A DNA stretch of 33,754 nt from Treponema sp. (GTDB taxonomy: Bacteria > Spirochaetota > Spirochaetia > Treponematales > Treponemataceae). Position numbers and translations under genes: made by a program. Where the stretch lies: contig JAFZOJ010000075.1 of NCBI GenBank assembly GCA_017550685.1, forward strand, positions 1-33,754, read 5' to 3'. Shown here one piece after another: positions 23,234 to 31,768 of this stretch. Below the pieces are notes generated by a model. It did no database searches. It was not told the origin of the DNA and worked only from the letters and a program-made list of their open reading frames with translations. Each line of letters begins with the position of its first letter. Position 1 is the stretch's first letter.

Positions 23234-24007
23234 ATGGAAAATATATTAAAATCATTACGTGAACAACAGGGTTTTTCACAAGAAGAATTGGCAAAGAAAC
23301 TAGGTATCTCTCGGCAGTCTTATATTAAATATGAAACTGGTACAGTTGAAATGCCTTTGGATGTTGTTCGAAACGTATCACAAATATTTGAGGTTGATTA
23401 CTCTTGTATTATCGATAATCGGCTTCCGAAAGAACCTTCGTATGATATTCAAAAATCAAATAATAATGAAGAAAAACCGGATATTCGTATAAGTATTCCT
23501 GAAAATAATATAGATAAGTTCAAGCAGGTTTTTCTTTATATTCTTGAAAAGGTTGGCGCAAAGCCTAATGTTGGTCAGACAGTTCTCTATAAACTCTTGT
23601 ATTTTATAGATTTTGATTATTATGAACTTTATGAAAAACAATTGATGGGTCTTTCGTATATTAAAAACAATTTTGGTCCAACTCCTGTTGATTTTGCAAA
23701 GTTAAGTCGTGATATGCAAAACGAGGGCCTTATCACAGAGATTAAAACAGAGTTTTTTAAACATGAGATGACAAAGTATCTTCCTCTGAAACTGCCAAAT
23801 CTTGAACTGCTTTCTGCTCAAGAACTTGAATTTATAGATTCAGAATTAGAAAAACACTCAAATAAAACCGCGAAAGAATTATCAGATTTTTCTCATAAGG
23901 ATATCCCTTGGATTGGTGCAAAAGATCGTGAAGTTCTTGATTATGAAGCAGTTTTTTATAGGACCCCAGAAACTTCTGTAAGGCAATACAGTGTAGAAGA
24001 TGATTAA
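23234..24007 (+). CDS. panA: HTH-Panacea domain antitoxin (DUF4065/SocA-like)
   Basis: A 257-residue protein. Residues 1-65 are an XRE-type helix-turn-helix ('FSQEELAKKLGISRQSYIKYETG'). After a variable linker, residues about 92-220 fit the Panacea domain (DUF4065, SocA-like): 'LLYFIDFDYYELY' and 'NNFGPTPVDFAKL' are its signature blocks. Panacea proteins are known antitoxins that pair with many unrelated toxins, and the HTH would autoregulate the operon. The ATG at 23234 is preferred to the frame's earlier TTG at 23198, since that codon is inside the -35 box. It overlaps the next gene by eight bases. Confidence 0.87.
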   Translation: MENILKSLREQQGFSQEELAKKLGISRQSYIKYETGTVEMPLDVVRNVSQIFEVDYSCIIDNRLPKEPSYDIQKSNNNEEKPDIRISIPENNIDKFKQVFLYILEKVGAKPNVGQTVLYKLLYFIDFDYYELYEKQLMGLSYIKNNFGPTPVDFAKLSRDMQNEGLITEIKTEFFKHEMTKYLPLKLPNLELLSAQELEFIDSELEKHSNKTAKELSDFSHKDIPWIGAKDREVLDYEAVFYRTPETSVRQYSVEDD

Positions 24008-24365
24008 TTACAAAACGCTGCCCGAATTTGACAAGGATTTTAAAGCTCTCTTAAAACGATACCGTACTCTAGAAAGTGATTTTGAAACTTTTAAGAAATA
24101 CACAATCGAAACTTTTTATGAACAAAAAACTCCAACCACAGCTTTTGTCCCTGTAGAAGGTTTTTGTGGAGAAAAATATGTTTCAAACAAAGTCCGAAAA
24201 TTTGCATGTAAATCTTTGCCAGGGCGGGGTAGTCAATCAGGAATAAGAATCATTTTTGTCTGGCAGGAATCTTTACGGCTTGTCACCTTTGTAGAAATGT
24301 ATTTTAAAGGTGACAAACCAGAGGAAGATAGGATAAGGCTGAGAGAATTTGTGAAGTTATTATAA
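24000..24365 (+). CDS. RelE/HigB-like toxin partner
   Basis: A 121-residue basic protein. It starts 'LPEFDKDFKALLKRYRTL' and ends with 'SGIRIIFVWQESLRLVTFVEMYFKGDK', the pattern of RelE/ParE-fold mRNA interferases (N-terminal helices, then the beta-strand with G-x-R and a final x-Y-x-K). Catalytic identity is not certain since the family diverges strongly. It begins inside the end of the antitoxin gene (overlap 24000-24007), so the pair is translationally coupled. The likely role is growth arrest or phage defence when the antitoxin is lost. A perfect 14-bp inverted repeat at its end forms the terminator. Confidence 0.75.
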   Translation: MINYKTLPEFDKDFKALLKRYRTLESDFETFKKYTIETFYEQKTPTTAFVPVEGFCGEKYVSNKVRKFACKSLPGRGSQSGIRIIFVWQESLRLVTFVEMYFKGDKPEEDRIRLREFVKLL

Positions 24366-24405
24366 ATTATAAAGAGAGCGCAGTGCGGCAATCTCTTTAT
24401 AATTT
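24364..24405. terminator. Bidirectional terminator between the toxin gene and trxA
   Basis: Perfect 14-bp inverted repeat AAATTATAAAGAGA / TCTCTTTATAATTT (24364-24377 with 24392-24405), loop with a further small G+C stem. It lies between two convergent stops, covers the last codons of trxA on one side and overlaps the stop codon of the toxin gene on the other. Confidence 0.8.
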
Positions 24406-24708
24406 AATAAAGTTCTCCAGAGTTTCTTTAGGCGCAAATCCCGTAAATGTGTTCGCAACCTTTCCGTCTTTCATGAGGACTAGGGTTGGAATGCTCATGA
24501 TTCCAAACTGTTCGGCAAGTTCTTCTTCGTCGTCGACGTTTACTTTGCCTACTTTGATTTCGTCGTGTTCTTCGGCAATTTCGGATACTACGGGGCCAAG
24601 CATTTTACATGGTCCGCACCAGGGAGCCCAAAAATCAAGCAGAACAGGTTTTTCGCTTTTGATAACTTCGGTTTCGTAATTTTGTGAAGTTATTGTGATT
24701 TCTTTCAT
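24397..24708 (-). CDS. trxA: Thioredoxin
   Basis: Protein disulphide reductase of the cytoplasm. The 103 residues match the family, with the redox motif WAPWCGPCK and the cis-proline in 'GIMSIPTLVLMKDG'. GGAGG lies before the ATG. It is transcribed away from the alpha/beta hydrolase gene at 24779. The stop codon falls inside the terminator stem. No thioredoxin reductase is in the window. Confidence 0.97.
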   Translation of the reverse strand: MKEITITSQNYETEVIKSEKPVLLDFWAPWCGPCKMLGPVVSEIAEEHDEIKVGKVNVDDEEELAEQFGIMSIPTLVLMKDGKVANTFTGFAPKETLENFIKL

Positions 24709-24744
24709 ATGTGACCTCCACTAGAATTAATATTCATCTATAAA

Positions 24745-24750
24745 TATAAT
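24745..24750 (+). promoter_or_regulatory. Possible -10 box of the alpha/beta hydrolase operon
   Basis: TATAAT in a very A+T-rich stretch between the divergent trxA and hydrolase genes. GGAG at 24764-24767 is the likely ribosome binding site for the ATG at 24779. Confidence 0.45.
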
Positions 24751-24778
24751 AATAAAAGGACACGGAGTAAACAAAATA

Positions 24779-25633
24779 ATGCCGCACATTCAGATAAACG
24801 AAAAAATCTCGCTTTTCTATGAAGAATATGGACAGGAAAATACCGACCCGCAGAAAATCATAATTTCGGCACAGGTTGGGTTTTATCCTAAGGGAATGCA
24901 GCAGCATCTTGCAACCCTTGGCTATCATGTTTACTGCGTTACTCTGCGGGGCTTTCATCCTTCAACACTTGTAGAAGAAGATTACGGTGAACACTGGTAC
25001 GACGTTTTTGCCGATGATGTTGCGGCTTTTGCAGATAAATTGAAAATCAATAAATTTATTTATATGGGTGCTTCTCACGGCGCTGGTGTGGGCTGGCACT
25101 TGATGCTGCGTCACCAGGACAAGGTGAGTGTTTTTGTTGCCGTTGTTGGTGGTCCGCACAGTCTTGCTCAAGGTACAATGTCTTACCGCCAGATGCTTGC
25201 CCAGGGAATCATCAAAGAAATTCCGCCGTTTAATCCGCCTGTTGATAATGATCCTGCACGACAGGCCCGCAGAGACCGACGCAGTGCGCATATTGCAGCT
25301 CAGCCGCCGGCTCCCGAGCTGGAACGCAAGGTAGATTATGGGCGCCCGCTTATGGCACTTGGCAGCGAAGAAAAGCTTTGCGAGGAGCTTAAAAAAATCA
25401 CACTTCCTGTTCTTATGATCGGTGGGGTAGAAGACCCCATCAGTACTCCGGAGCTTATGATCCGCACAGCAAAATGTCTTCCTCATTGCAAGCTTGTAAT
25501 TTATTCAAATTGTGGTCATGATATAGATACAGACCTTATAGAAGAAACCTGTGATGTTGCTTCGCGATTTATAGAAAATGCAATCAAAACAAATAAATGG
25601 TATTTACCGGTACAAGAGCAGGAGAGAGAGTGA
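24779..25633 (+). CDS. Alpha/beta-hydrolase fold protein
   Basis: A 284-residue cytoplasmic hydrolase (no signal peptide). The nucleophile elbow is G97-A-S99-H-G101, with the acid at D219 in 'GGVEDPIS' and the histidine at H247 in 'NCGHDID'. Substrate unknown; the family includes esterases, peptidases and haloalkane dehalogenases. Residues about 160-185 are an arginine- and proline-rich insertion in the cap region. The stop codon overlaps the GTG start of the next gene as GTGA (25630-25633), so the two are translationally coupled. Confidence 0.88.
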   Translation: MPHIQINEKISLFYEEYGQENTDPQKIIISAQVGFYPKGMQQHLATLGYHVYCVTLRGFHPSTLVEEDYGEHWYDVFADDVAAFADKLKINKFIYMGASHGAGVGWHLMLRHQDKVSVFVAVVGGPHSLAQGTMSYRQMLAQGIIKEIPPFNPPVDNDPARQARRDRRSAHIAAQPPAPELERKVDYGRPLMALGSEEKLCEELKKITLPVLMIGGVEDPISTPELMIRTAKCLPHCKLVIYSNCGHDIDTDLIEETCDVASRFIENAIKTNKWYLPVQEQERE

Positions 25634-26712
25634 GAAAGTTTATATTTTTACTTACAGTTTGTGTTTCCCTTTTTGCGGGTTGTTCCAGCAAGGATCTGTT
25701 TGACTGTGAAGAAATCAGAAATCCGTCCTATTCCGAAGAAATTGAAAAAATTGAAGCTTACCTTGACGGAAAAAACTTTGGCGGGGCAGTGCTCATTTCC
25801 AAAAACAAAGACATTGTTCTGGCAAAAGGCTACGGTCCCTGCGACAAAAAAAATCCTGAGGCCGGCCAGATTCAGATAAACACAACCTTTGAAATTGGTT
25901 CCATTTCCAAGCAGATGACTGCCGCCGCAATAATGCAGCTGGTTCAGAAAAAAAAGCTCAAGCTTACAGATAAAATTTCGCGCTGGTTTCCGGATTTTCA
26001 GTATGGCAACGACATCACAGTAGAAATGCTTTTGAACATGCATTCAGGACTTACTGACTGCCTTAACGCCCCGTTCGAATTTTTTCCGCGCAAAATTGCC
26101 AACCAGATAGAAAATGCAACTGTGCGCAACGAGCCTGTGGAAGAAGGAATCATCTTAAAATACCTGAACGAAGCCCCGCTTTTTATAGAGCCCGGCACCG
26201 AATATTTTTACTGTAACACCAACTACTATCTTCTTGCAAAAATTGTAGAGCAGGTGAGTGGCTTAAGCTTCCGCGAATACATGCAGAAAAATATTTTTGT
26301 TCCGTGCCACATGGACAACACCAACATGGAGTTTCAGAAAACCGACACCCGCGGCTACGACTGGAAAAACCGCTACTACAGTATCCCCGACGAATTTTCT
26401 ACCGGCTACGGCGACATTAATTCCAGCGTTGTAGATCTGTATAAATGGACACAGGCCTTTGTAAACGGCAAGGTGGTGCGCAAAAAGACCTTCAAAAAGA
26501 TGATAAATACAGATTCTTACGGCTATGGTGTAAATGTCCAGAACGGAGAAATTTTCCACGGCGGCGCAACCAATGTCTTTAATTCGTTTGCAACCTATCA
26601 TCCCAAGACAAAAACTACAATCATCATTTTGATGAACGTTCCTCAAAACGAAAAATATGCCGCAACCTTTGCCCGCGAAGTTTACAAGCTTATGCAGCTG
26701 GAGGAAAAATAA
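25630..26712 (+). CDS. Serine hydrolase lipoprotein of the class C beta-lactamase/esterase group
   Basis: A 360-residue lipoprotein with signal peptide ending SLFAGC18. Family motifs are S91-I-S-K94 (SxxK nucleophile), Y194-C-N196 (YxN) and H310-G-G (KTG equivalent). Such proteins act as beta-lactamases, D-alanyl-peptidases or esterases at the cell surface. The start is GTG at 25630; GGAG at 25621-25624 gives a ribosome binding site and the start overlaps the previous stop. A longer frame from 25597 would spoil the signal peptide. The next gene follows directly after the stop. Confidence 0.9.
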   Translation: MRKFIFLLTVCVSLFAGCSSKDLFDCEEIRNPSYSEEIEKIEAYLDGKNFGGAVLISKNKDIVLAKGYGPCDKKNPEAGQIQINTTFEIGSISKQMTAAAIMQLVQKKKLKLTDKISRWFPDFQYGNDITVEMLLNMHSGLTDCLNAPFEFFPRKIANQIENATVRNEPVEEGIILKYLNEAPLFIEPGTEYFYCNTNYYLLAKIVEQVSGLSFREYMQKNIFVPCHMDNTNMEFQKTDTRGYDWKNRYYSIPDEFSTGYGDINSSVVDLYKWTQAFVNGKVVRKKTFKKMINTDSYGYGVNVQNGEIFHGGATNVFNSFATYHPKTKTTIIILMNVPQNEKYAATFAREVYKLMQLEEK

Positions 26713-27543
26713 GTGGAAGCCATAATCCTTTTTGTAGCCTGTCTTTTTTCTTTTGCAGCCGGCCTCATTTCCTTTCTGTTTTTCTTTAAATACAAAAAGC
26801 AGTTTTTCTTTCATATCTTTTTGATTATGGCGTCGTTCTTTTTAATCTGCACCAATTCTTTTTACGCTCTGCTCAACGGTGCAATAGGCGGACGTATTTT
26901 TATCTGCATTTTTGGCGGAGTACTTTCGCTGCTTTTTTCTTACGGGCTTACCGGCTTTATTATGGATATTATTCACACAAGCTCAGAGGCAGTAATCAGA
27001 AAAGTTTTATCGCTGTATTCCATTGCGGTTCTGGTTTTTGCAATTGTTCTTGTTTTTGTGCCTGCAGTTAAACATCCGTCTGTACTCCTGAACATTTTTG
27101 GAATCTGGATTCCGGCTTTTTTTGCTGTCCTCATAGGCATTATATTTTTTAAGCGCATAGATAAGGGTTCGTTCCGCAAAGAAAAATGGATTATCACTGT
27201 GCTGGCAGTTTTGAATCTGGCTCTTGCATTTGTAATAAAAGCAGTACCTTTTGTTTTTATCATCTCGGTTTCTGTTTTGATTTATCACATTTTTTACCGC
27301 TATTATTTTTCTTCTCCTATGGCGCGAACTGAAAAAACTCTTACTCAGGAATTTATAAATGATTTTTCCATTACAAAACGCGAACAGGAAATTATTCTTT
27401 CGCTGCTGGAGGGTAAGTCAAACAAAGAGCTTGCCGATTCCCTTTTTGTAAGCGAAAAAACAATAGAATCTCATCTGGCAAATATCTACAGAAAGGTTGG
27501 GGTAAAGAACCGCCTGGAGCTTTTTTCCCGCCTGCAAAAATAA
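26713..27543 (+). CDS. Membrane-bound LuxR-family regulator
   Basis: A 276-residue protein with about seven hydrophobic helices (to residue 195) fused to a LuxR/FixJ-type helix-turn-helix at 212-276 ('ITKREQEIILSLLEGKSNKELADSLFVSEKTIESHL'). This architecture suggests a sensor that detects a membrane or envelope signal and acts directly on DNA near the membrane, without a separate kinase. The start is GTG at 26713, immediately after the serine hydrolase stop, with GAGGAA as ribosome binding site. It probably controls the neighbouring envelope genes, which is an inference from position. Confidence 0.85.
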   Translation: MEAIILFVACLFSFAAGLISFLFFFKYKKQFFFHIFLIMASFFLICTNSFYALLNGAIGGRIFICIFGGVLSLLFSYGLTGFIMDIIHTSSEAVIRKVLSLYSIAVLVFAIVLVFVPAVKHPSVLLNIFGIWIPAFFAVLIGIIFFKRIDKGSFRKEKWIITVLAVLNLALAFVIKAVPFVFIISVSVLIYHIFYRYYFSSPMARTEKTLTQEFINDFSITKREQEIILSLLEGKSNKELADSLFVSEKTIESHLANIYRKVGVKNRLELFSRLQK

Positions 27544-27663
27544 ATCTGCCCCTGAACGACTAAGGGTTTCCCCTGAATTTTAAAATCCGCAAAAAAATGG
27601 TGCTATCCCCGATTTTTTTATGACTCCCCCTGTAATACAATTTGGGCATAAAGAGGAGTTCGT

Positions 27664-28497
27664 ATGAAAAGAAAAATTATTTGTTTGATTGCGGTAATGC
27701 TTTTTTTGCAGGCTGCAATTTTTGCCGAGCAGGAAGATACTTCCGTTGAAATCGGCATTTCGGTTAACTGGACTTTCGGCTGCTATAAGGAGTCTACTTT
27801 TTCCAGTATTTCGCAGGGGTTTCTGGCACCAAGGTTTCAGCTGGATACCGTAATTAATTCCAAAAGCTTTATTCACAAAATTACAATGGATTATTTTTTT
27901 GCAAGGCCGCAGTCTGCCATGACCAAGACTTCGGTTGTATACAAAAATTATGATCCGGTTTCGGGCGAAACTTATTACGAAGGCTTTGAAAGCAACCTGA
28001 TGTTTCACAAAATCTGCGTCCGTTATGATTTGAATTACAAAATTGCTTCTAATGAAAAAATGGATTTTGCAGTGGGCGGAAGCTTTTCTACAGATGCATA
28101 TCTTCAGTTTTCGCATTATCCGTCAATTACCGGGCTTTTTTCGCTTGGACCTTCCTGCAGCTTTGATTACAGATTTGATGACAAAAATTCCCTGTCGGTT
28201 AGTGGAGGAATTCCGCTGGTAGGCTTTGGAGTTCGACCGCCTTTTGCCGGCTGCGATGCTCAGCTTATGAAATATGCAGAAGAAAATTTCATGAAGATTT
28301 TTACGCTCGGAAAGTTCTTGAGCCTTCATAATTATCAGTCCATTTTTGTTGACTGCGATTACAAGGTACAAGCTGGCAGACTTTTTACACTCGGCGTAGG
28401 ACTTGGTTTTGAATATTCACGCATTGCAGTTCCAAAGGAAAAACCGCTTTATTATCTGGACGGAAGCTTTAAGACCTTTGGACGTATAACCTTTTAG
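27664..28497 (+). CDS. Predicted secreted protein, possible outer-membrane beta-barrel
   Basis: A 277-residue protein I do not recognise. The signal peptide (residues 1-21, 'LFLQAAIFA' cleavage) is followed by alternating hydrophobic and polar strands ('MDYFFARPQSAMTKTSVVYKN', 'FAVGGSFSTDAYLQF', 'LGVGLGFEYSRI') and it ends in phenylalanine, as outer-membrane barrels do. GAGGAG is placed before the ATG. It lies between the LuxR regulator and an S41 peptidase lipoprotein. Function unknown. Confidence 0.75.
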   Translation: MKRKIICLIAVMLFLQAAIFAEQEDTSVEIGISVNWTFGCYKESTFSSISQGFLAPRFQLDTVINSKSFIHKITMDYFFARPQSAMTKTSVVYKNYDPVSGETYYEGFESNLMFHKICVRYDLNYKIASNEKMDFAVGGSFSTDAYLQFSHYPSITGLFSLGPSCSFDYRFDDKNSLSVSGGIPLVGFGVRPPFAGCDAQLMKYAEENFMKIFTLGKFLSLHNYQSIFVDCDYKVQAGRLFTLGVGLGFEYSRIAVPKEKPLYYLDGSFKTFGRITF

Positions 28498-28519
28498 CAA
28501 ATAGTTAAGGAGTAGGAAA

Positions 28520-29563
28520 ATGAAAAAATTAAGGATGATTGTTGTAATGGCTGTTCTGCAGGTTGCATTGTTTGCCCTGCCGTCATGTAAGTTTTTTTAT
28601 GGAGAAAAAGAAGAGCTTAGTTATTCTGCAATGTTTGATTATTTATGGAATGATTATAATCAGACTTATGCCTTGTTTGAGGTTCGCGGTGTGGACTGGA
28701 ATGAGCAGTATGAGCAATGCCGCCCTTTGATTAAGGAAGATATGACCGACCGTGAATTTCTTGCAGTTTTGAGAAAGCTGCTTTATCCGCTCAAGGATTC
28801 TCATGTTTATGTAAAGAGTAAGATCGGCTGTTTGAATTCGGGAGAAGATAATGTTGTGCCAGACAATTTTTCTTTGCAGGAAACCTGTTCGCAGTATGTA
28901 CAGGATGTACGCAAGGTTGGAAACAACATCATCACTTATGGAACGCTCAAATCAGACAGTACGGTCGGTTATATTCACATTGCGGCTTTTTCCAGCGGAC
29001 AGACCGGCATAAACCAGAAGCAGGATTGGGCAGAAGATATTGATATTGCTCTGGATACTTTAAAAGATACACGCTGTATGATTCTGGATGTTCGTGGAAA
29101 CCGCGGCGGCCTTACAGGAAACGTTACAAGAATAAGCGGAAGATTCTGTGCCCAGGATAAGGTGTATGCAATTTCGCGCACAAAAAACGGAGCCGGTAAA
29201 GATGAGTTTGGACCGGGTGTAGACCTTGAAATAAAAAAGAACGGAGACTGGCAGTATACCAAGCCGATTATTCTTTTGACCAACGCGCAGACAATGAGTG
29301 CAGGAGAAGAATTTACCATGGCTATGTGTTCGCAGAGTCATGTTACACAGGTTGGAAATCATACCTGCGGAGTTTTTTCTCTTGCGCTTGAGCGTTGCCT
29401 TGCCAATGGCTGGAGATATTCTGTTTCTGTACAAAAGGTGTGTGCGCCGGACGGATCTATTCCCGAAGGAAAAGGCATTGTTCCTGCCGCAGAAAATCTT
29501 CTTCTTAATCCATCGTTGACCCAGGATGTTCAGATGGACCGCGCCATAACCTTGTGCAAATAA
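28520..29563 (+). CDS. S41-family peptidase lipoprotein
   Basis: A 347-residue protease of the tail-specific / tricorn-core family. The lipobox is ALPSC23. Catalytic features: 'YIHIAAF' strand, D190-V-R-G-N-R-G-G motif, and the nucleophile S260 in AQTMSAGEEFT. The family cuts at C-terminal or unfolded tails. There is no PDZ domain, so it resembles the short S41 proteases of Bacteroides and Treponema. AAGGAG is before the ATG. Confidence 0.88.
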   Translation: MKKLRMIVVMAVLQVALFALPSCKFFYGEKEELSYSAMFDYLWNDYNQTYALFEVRGVDWNEQYEQCRPLIKEDMTDREFLAVLRKLLYPLKDSHVYVKSKIGCLNSGEDNVVPDNFSLQETCSQYVQDVRKVGNNIITYGTLKSDSTVGYIHIAAFSSGQTGINQKQDWAEDIDIALDTLKDTRCMILDVRGNRGGLTGNVTRISGRFCAQDKVYAISRTKNGAGKDEFGPGVDLEIKKNGDWQYTKPIILLTNAQTMSAGEEFTMAMCSQSHVTQVGNHTCGVFSLALERCLANGWRYSVSVQKVCAPDGSIPEGKGIVPAAENLLLNPSLTQDVQMDRAITLCK

Positions 29564-29572
29564 ACCCGTGAA

Positions 29573-29602
29573 TTGAATTAACAGTGATTTTTTTGGTATA
29601 AT
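29573..29602 (+). promoter_or_regulatory. Promoter of the frameshifted lipoprotein gene
   Basis: TTGAAT (29573-29578), an 18-base spacer and TATAAT (29597-29602) preceded by TGG. The ribosome binding site AGAGG follows at 29611-29615. Confidence 0.65.
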
Positions 29603-29622
29603 GACATAAGAGAGGTTCAACT

Positions 29623-31184
29623 ATGTTAAACAAAAATTTATTGTTAATCAGTTTATTAGTGGTGGGAGTTGTACTAACAGGCTGTGGAAAGAAAAAATCA
29701 GCTCCTGCCCCTACGGTTTCTTTCAACATTTCAGGAGCAGATGCTCTTGGTGGTAGAGATATTAATCCAGCCAGATACGCTTCCGGAGCTCGTGCTGCTG
29801 CAGACAATTCAAATGGTTCTGCACTGGTAAAGATTATGCAGGACGGAACACTGGAATCTGCGCTTTCTGCTAATGTATCTGAAATTGACGGTTTGCCTGC
29901 AGATTATGCACAAAGAATGACACATTATGCAAAGCTGACAGATATTTTCCTTCCGCCAAAGAATTCTGGCTGTTCAGATGTTTTTTTATTGTTTGATGGA
30001 GAAACTCATTTTCCATCAGAATATCAGGACAAACCTGGTAATGTAGGTTACTGGAGTTTAAGTCAGCTGCTTTGTATTCATAGTGATAACACCTGGACAG
30101 ATATTATGTATGATGATCCGATGGGCCTGGAAGTTTATCCGATGGACACTAAAAAGAATATTCAGATTGCAGATGATGGTTCACTCTTTCTTTTATTCCG
30201 TGATGGAGGTGGTTGGGAATATTACATAAGAAAATATAATCCTGCAACAAAGACTGTAAGTGAACTTTGCAGATTTGGACGTTCTGCTCCTTTGGATGAA
30301 GAGATAGTAGGATGGACAGACGATGATTGGCAGTCGAATCATATTAATATTGATAGATTGGAAATAAGTAAAGATGGTAAATGGGCTTATATTCAGATCC
30401 GTAAAGATAAGAAGAATTATATTCATGTAGTTTCAGTTGATGATCCAACAAACTGTACAGATATAGTCTTAGATGAAAATAACACTGAATATGGATTAGC
30501 ATATCCTTGTTGGGATTTTGATAAAGAAGCAAACCAATTATATTATGTGAAGATAGAAAGATATGCTAATAATGAAAGTGGTCATGCAGCTGGTACAATA
30601 GATAAACGTATCGTATACAAAGCAGATTATAATGGTAAAAACCCCGAAAAATTTAAGGAGTTGAGCGATTCATATTTTGATGCTTTGATGGTTGTAGCAA
30701 AAGATAAAGTATGGATGTTATATTATGATTTAGACACTACAGAATATCCAAAATATACTCAGACTATTCGGTTCTTGGATGTAACTGGACAAAACGAAAA
30801 ACTTGTAGCAAGCGTACCTTTGACAGAATCAGATAGAGCATATTGTTGTGGATTCAATGGAGATGGCTATACTATAAAAGATGGTTATGTTTATATGTGT
30901 TATGGAAACGTGATTATTATCATGAAGATGATAGCACGGGGTATGATAAGAATGAACTTTTCAGAGTTTCAGTTTCTAACGGTTCTGTCATAAAGTACAC
31001 AGATAAGCTTTCAGAAAAGAATAATATTATGATTACTGGCTGGAATGTAGGCGACTCTAAGCTTTATATTGCCGGCAGGAGTAATGGTAAGGCTGCCAAC
31101 TATGAAATTAATCTTAATGGCACCGGTACTCCTAAAAAAGTTGCAGAAGGTCAGGTATTCACCTGTATCGGAAGCTTGAAATAA
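29623..31184 (+). pseudogene. Lipoprotein gene interrupted by a frameshift near 30906
   Basis: Read in one frame from 29623 it gives 456 residues, ending at 30993. The lipobox LTGC21 marks a lipoprotein; beyond it there are beta-rich segments like a beta-propeller ('WAYIQIRKDKKNYIHVVSV', 'LYYVKIERY'). From about 30906 that frame turns into a hydrophobic tail unlike the rest, while the -1 frame continues smoothly ('YYHEDDSTGYDKNELFRVS' to a stop at 31184). Adding one A to the run at 30906-30908 (GGAAAC) would restore a protein of 520 residues. The cause may be a base lost in evolution, a sequencing error or a programmed shift; the run is only three A. It is AT-rich relative to its neighbours. 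Confidence 0.85.
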
Positions 31185-31754
31185 TTATTCACCGCGCCCC
31201 AGGAGAAAGGCTTTTTTGTTCATTTCAAGAAACTGGGGCTTAACCAGCTTTTCAATTGCGGCAAGCCAGGCCTCTGCAGGAAAATCCATGTAGCGGCTCA
31301 GGCGGCCCATCAAAACGATGTTTACTGCCTTGCTTGTACCGGCCTGTTCGGCAAGAGTAAGGCAGTCTACAGCATCAACCTTAAGACCTGCCTTTGTCAT
31401 TGTTCCTTCAAGATCTGCAGGATATTCTGCGGCACCTGTAATAACAGGCATAGGATCAATCTTCTGAGTATTAACAACAATCTGTCCGTCTGATTTAAGA
31501 TATTCTGTGTAGCGGGCAGCCTCCAGCAGTTCAAAAGAAACAATAAAATCTGCTTCGCCCTTGTCTACGATAGGGGAGTAAACCTTGTCGCCGTAGCGTA
31601 CGTATGTTACAACAGAACCACCGCGCTGGCTCATTCCGTGAACTTCGCTGACCTTTACGTCGTAGCCTGCATCAAGCAGAACCTGTCCCAAAGTTTTAGA
31701 AGCAAGCAAAGCTCCCTGTCCGCCAACTCCAACTATCATTATATTTTTAACCAT
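31185..31754 (-). CDS. iorB: Indolepyruvate:ferredoxin oxidoreductase subunit beta
   Basis: Subunit of the enzyme that oxidatively decarboxylates aryl-2-oxoacids (from aromatic amino acids) to aryl-CoA while reducing ferredoxin. The 189 residues show the family start 'IMIVGVGGQGALLASKTLG', 'VSEVHGMSQRGGSVVTYVRYG' and the C-terminal 'VLMGRLSRYMDF'. An AAGGGG site is seven bases before the ATG. The alpha-subunit gene iorA ends at 33448, but two other genes lie between instead of the usual direct neighbourhood. The end is adjacent to the lipoprotein stop codon. Confidence 0.95.
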   Translation of the reverse strand: MVKNIMIVGVGGQGALLASKTLGQVLLDAGYDVKVSEVHGMSQRGGSVVTYVRYGDKVYSPIVDKGEADFIVSFELLEAARYTEYLKSDGQIVVNTQKIDPMPVITGAAEYPADLEGTMTKAGLKVDAVDCLTLAEQAGTSKAVNIVLMGRLSRYMDFPAEAWLAAIEKLVKPQFLEMNKKAFLLGRGE

Positions 31755-31768
31755 ATCTTTGCCCCTTT

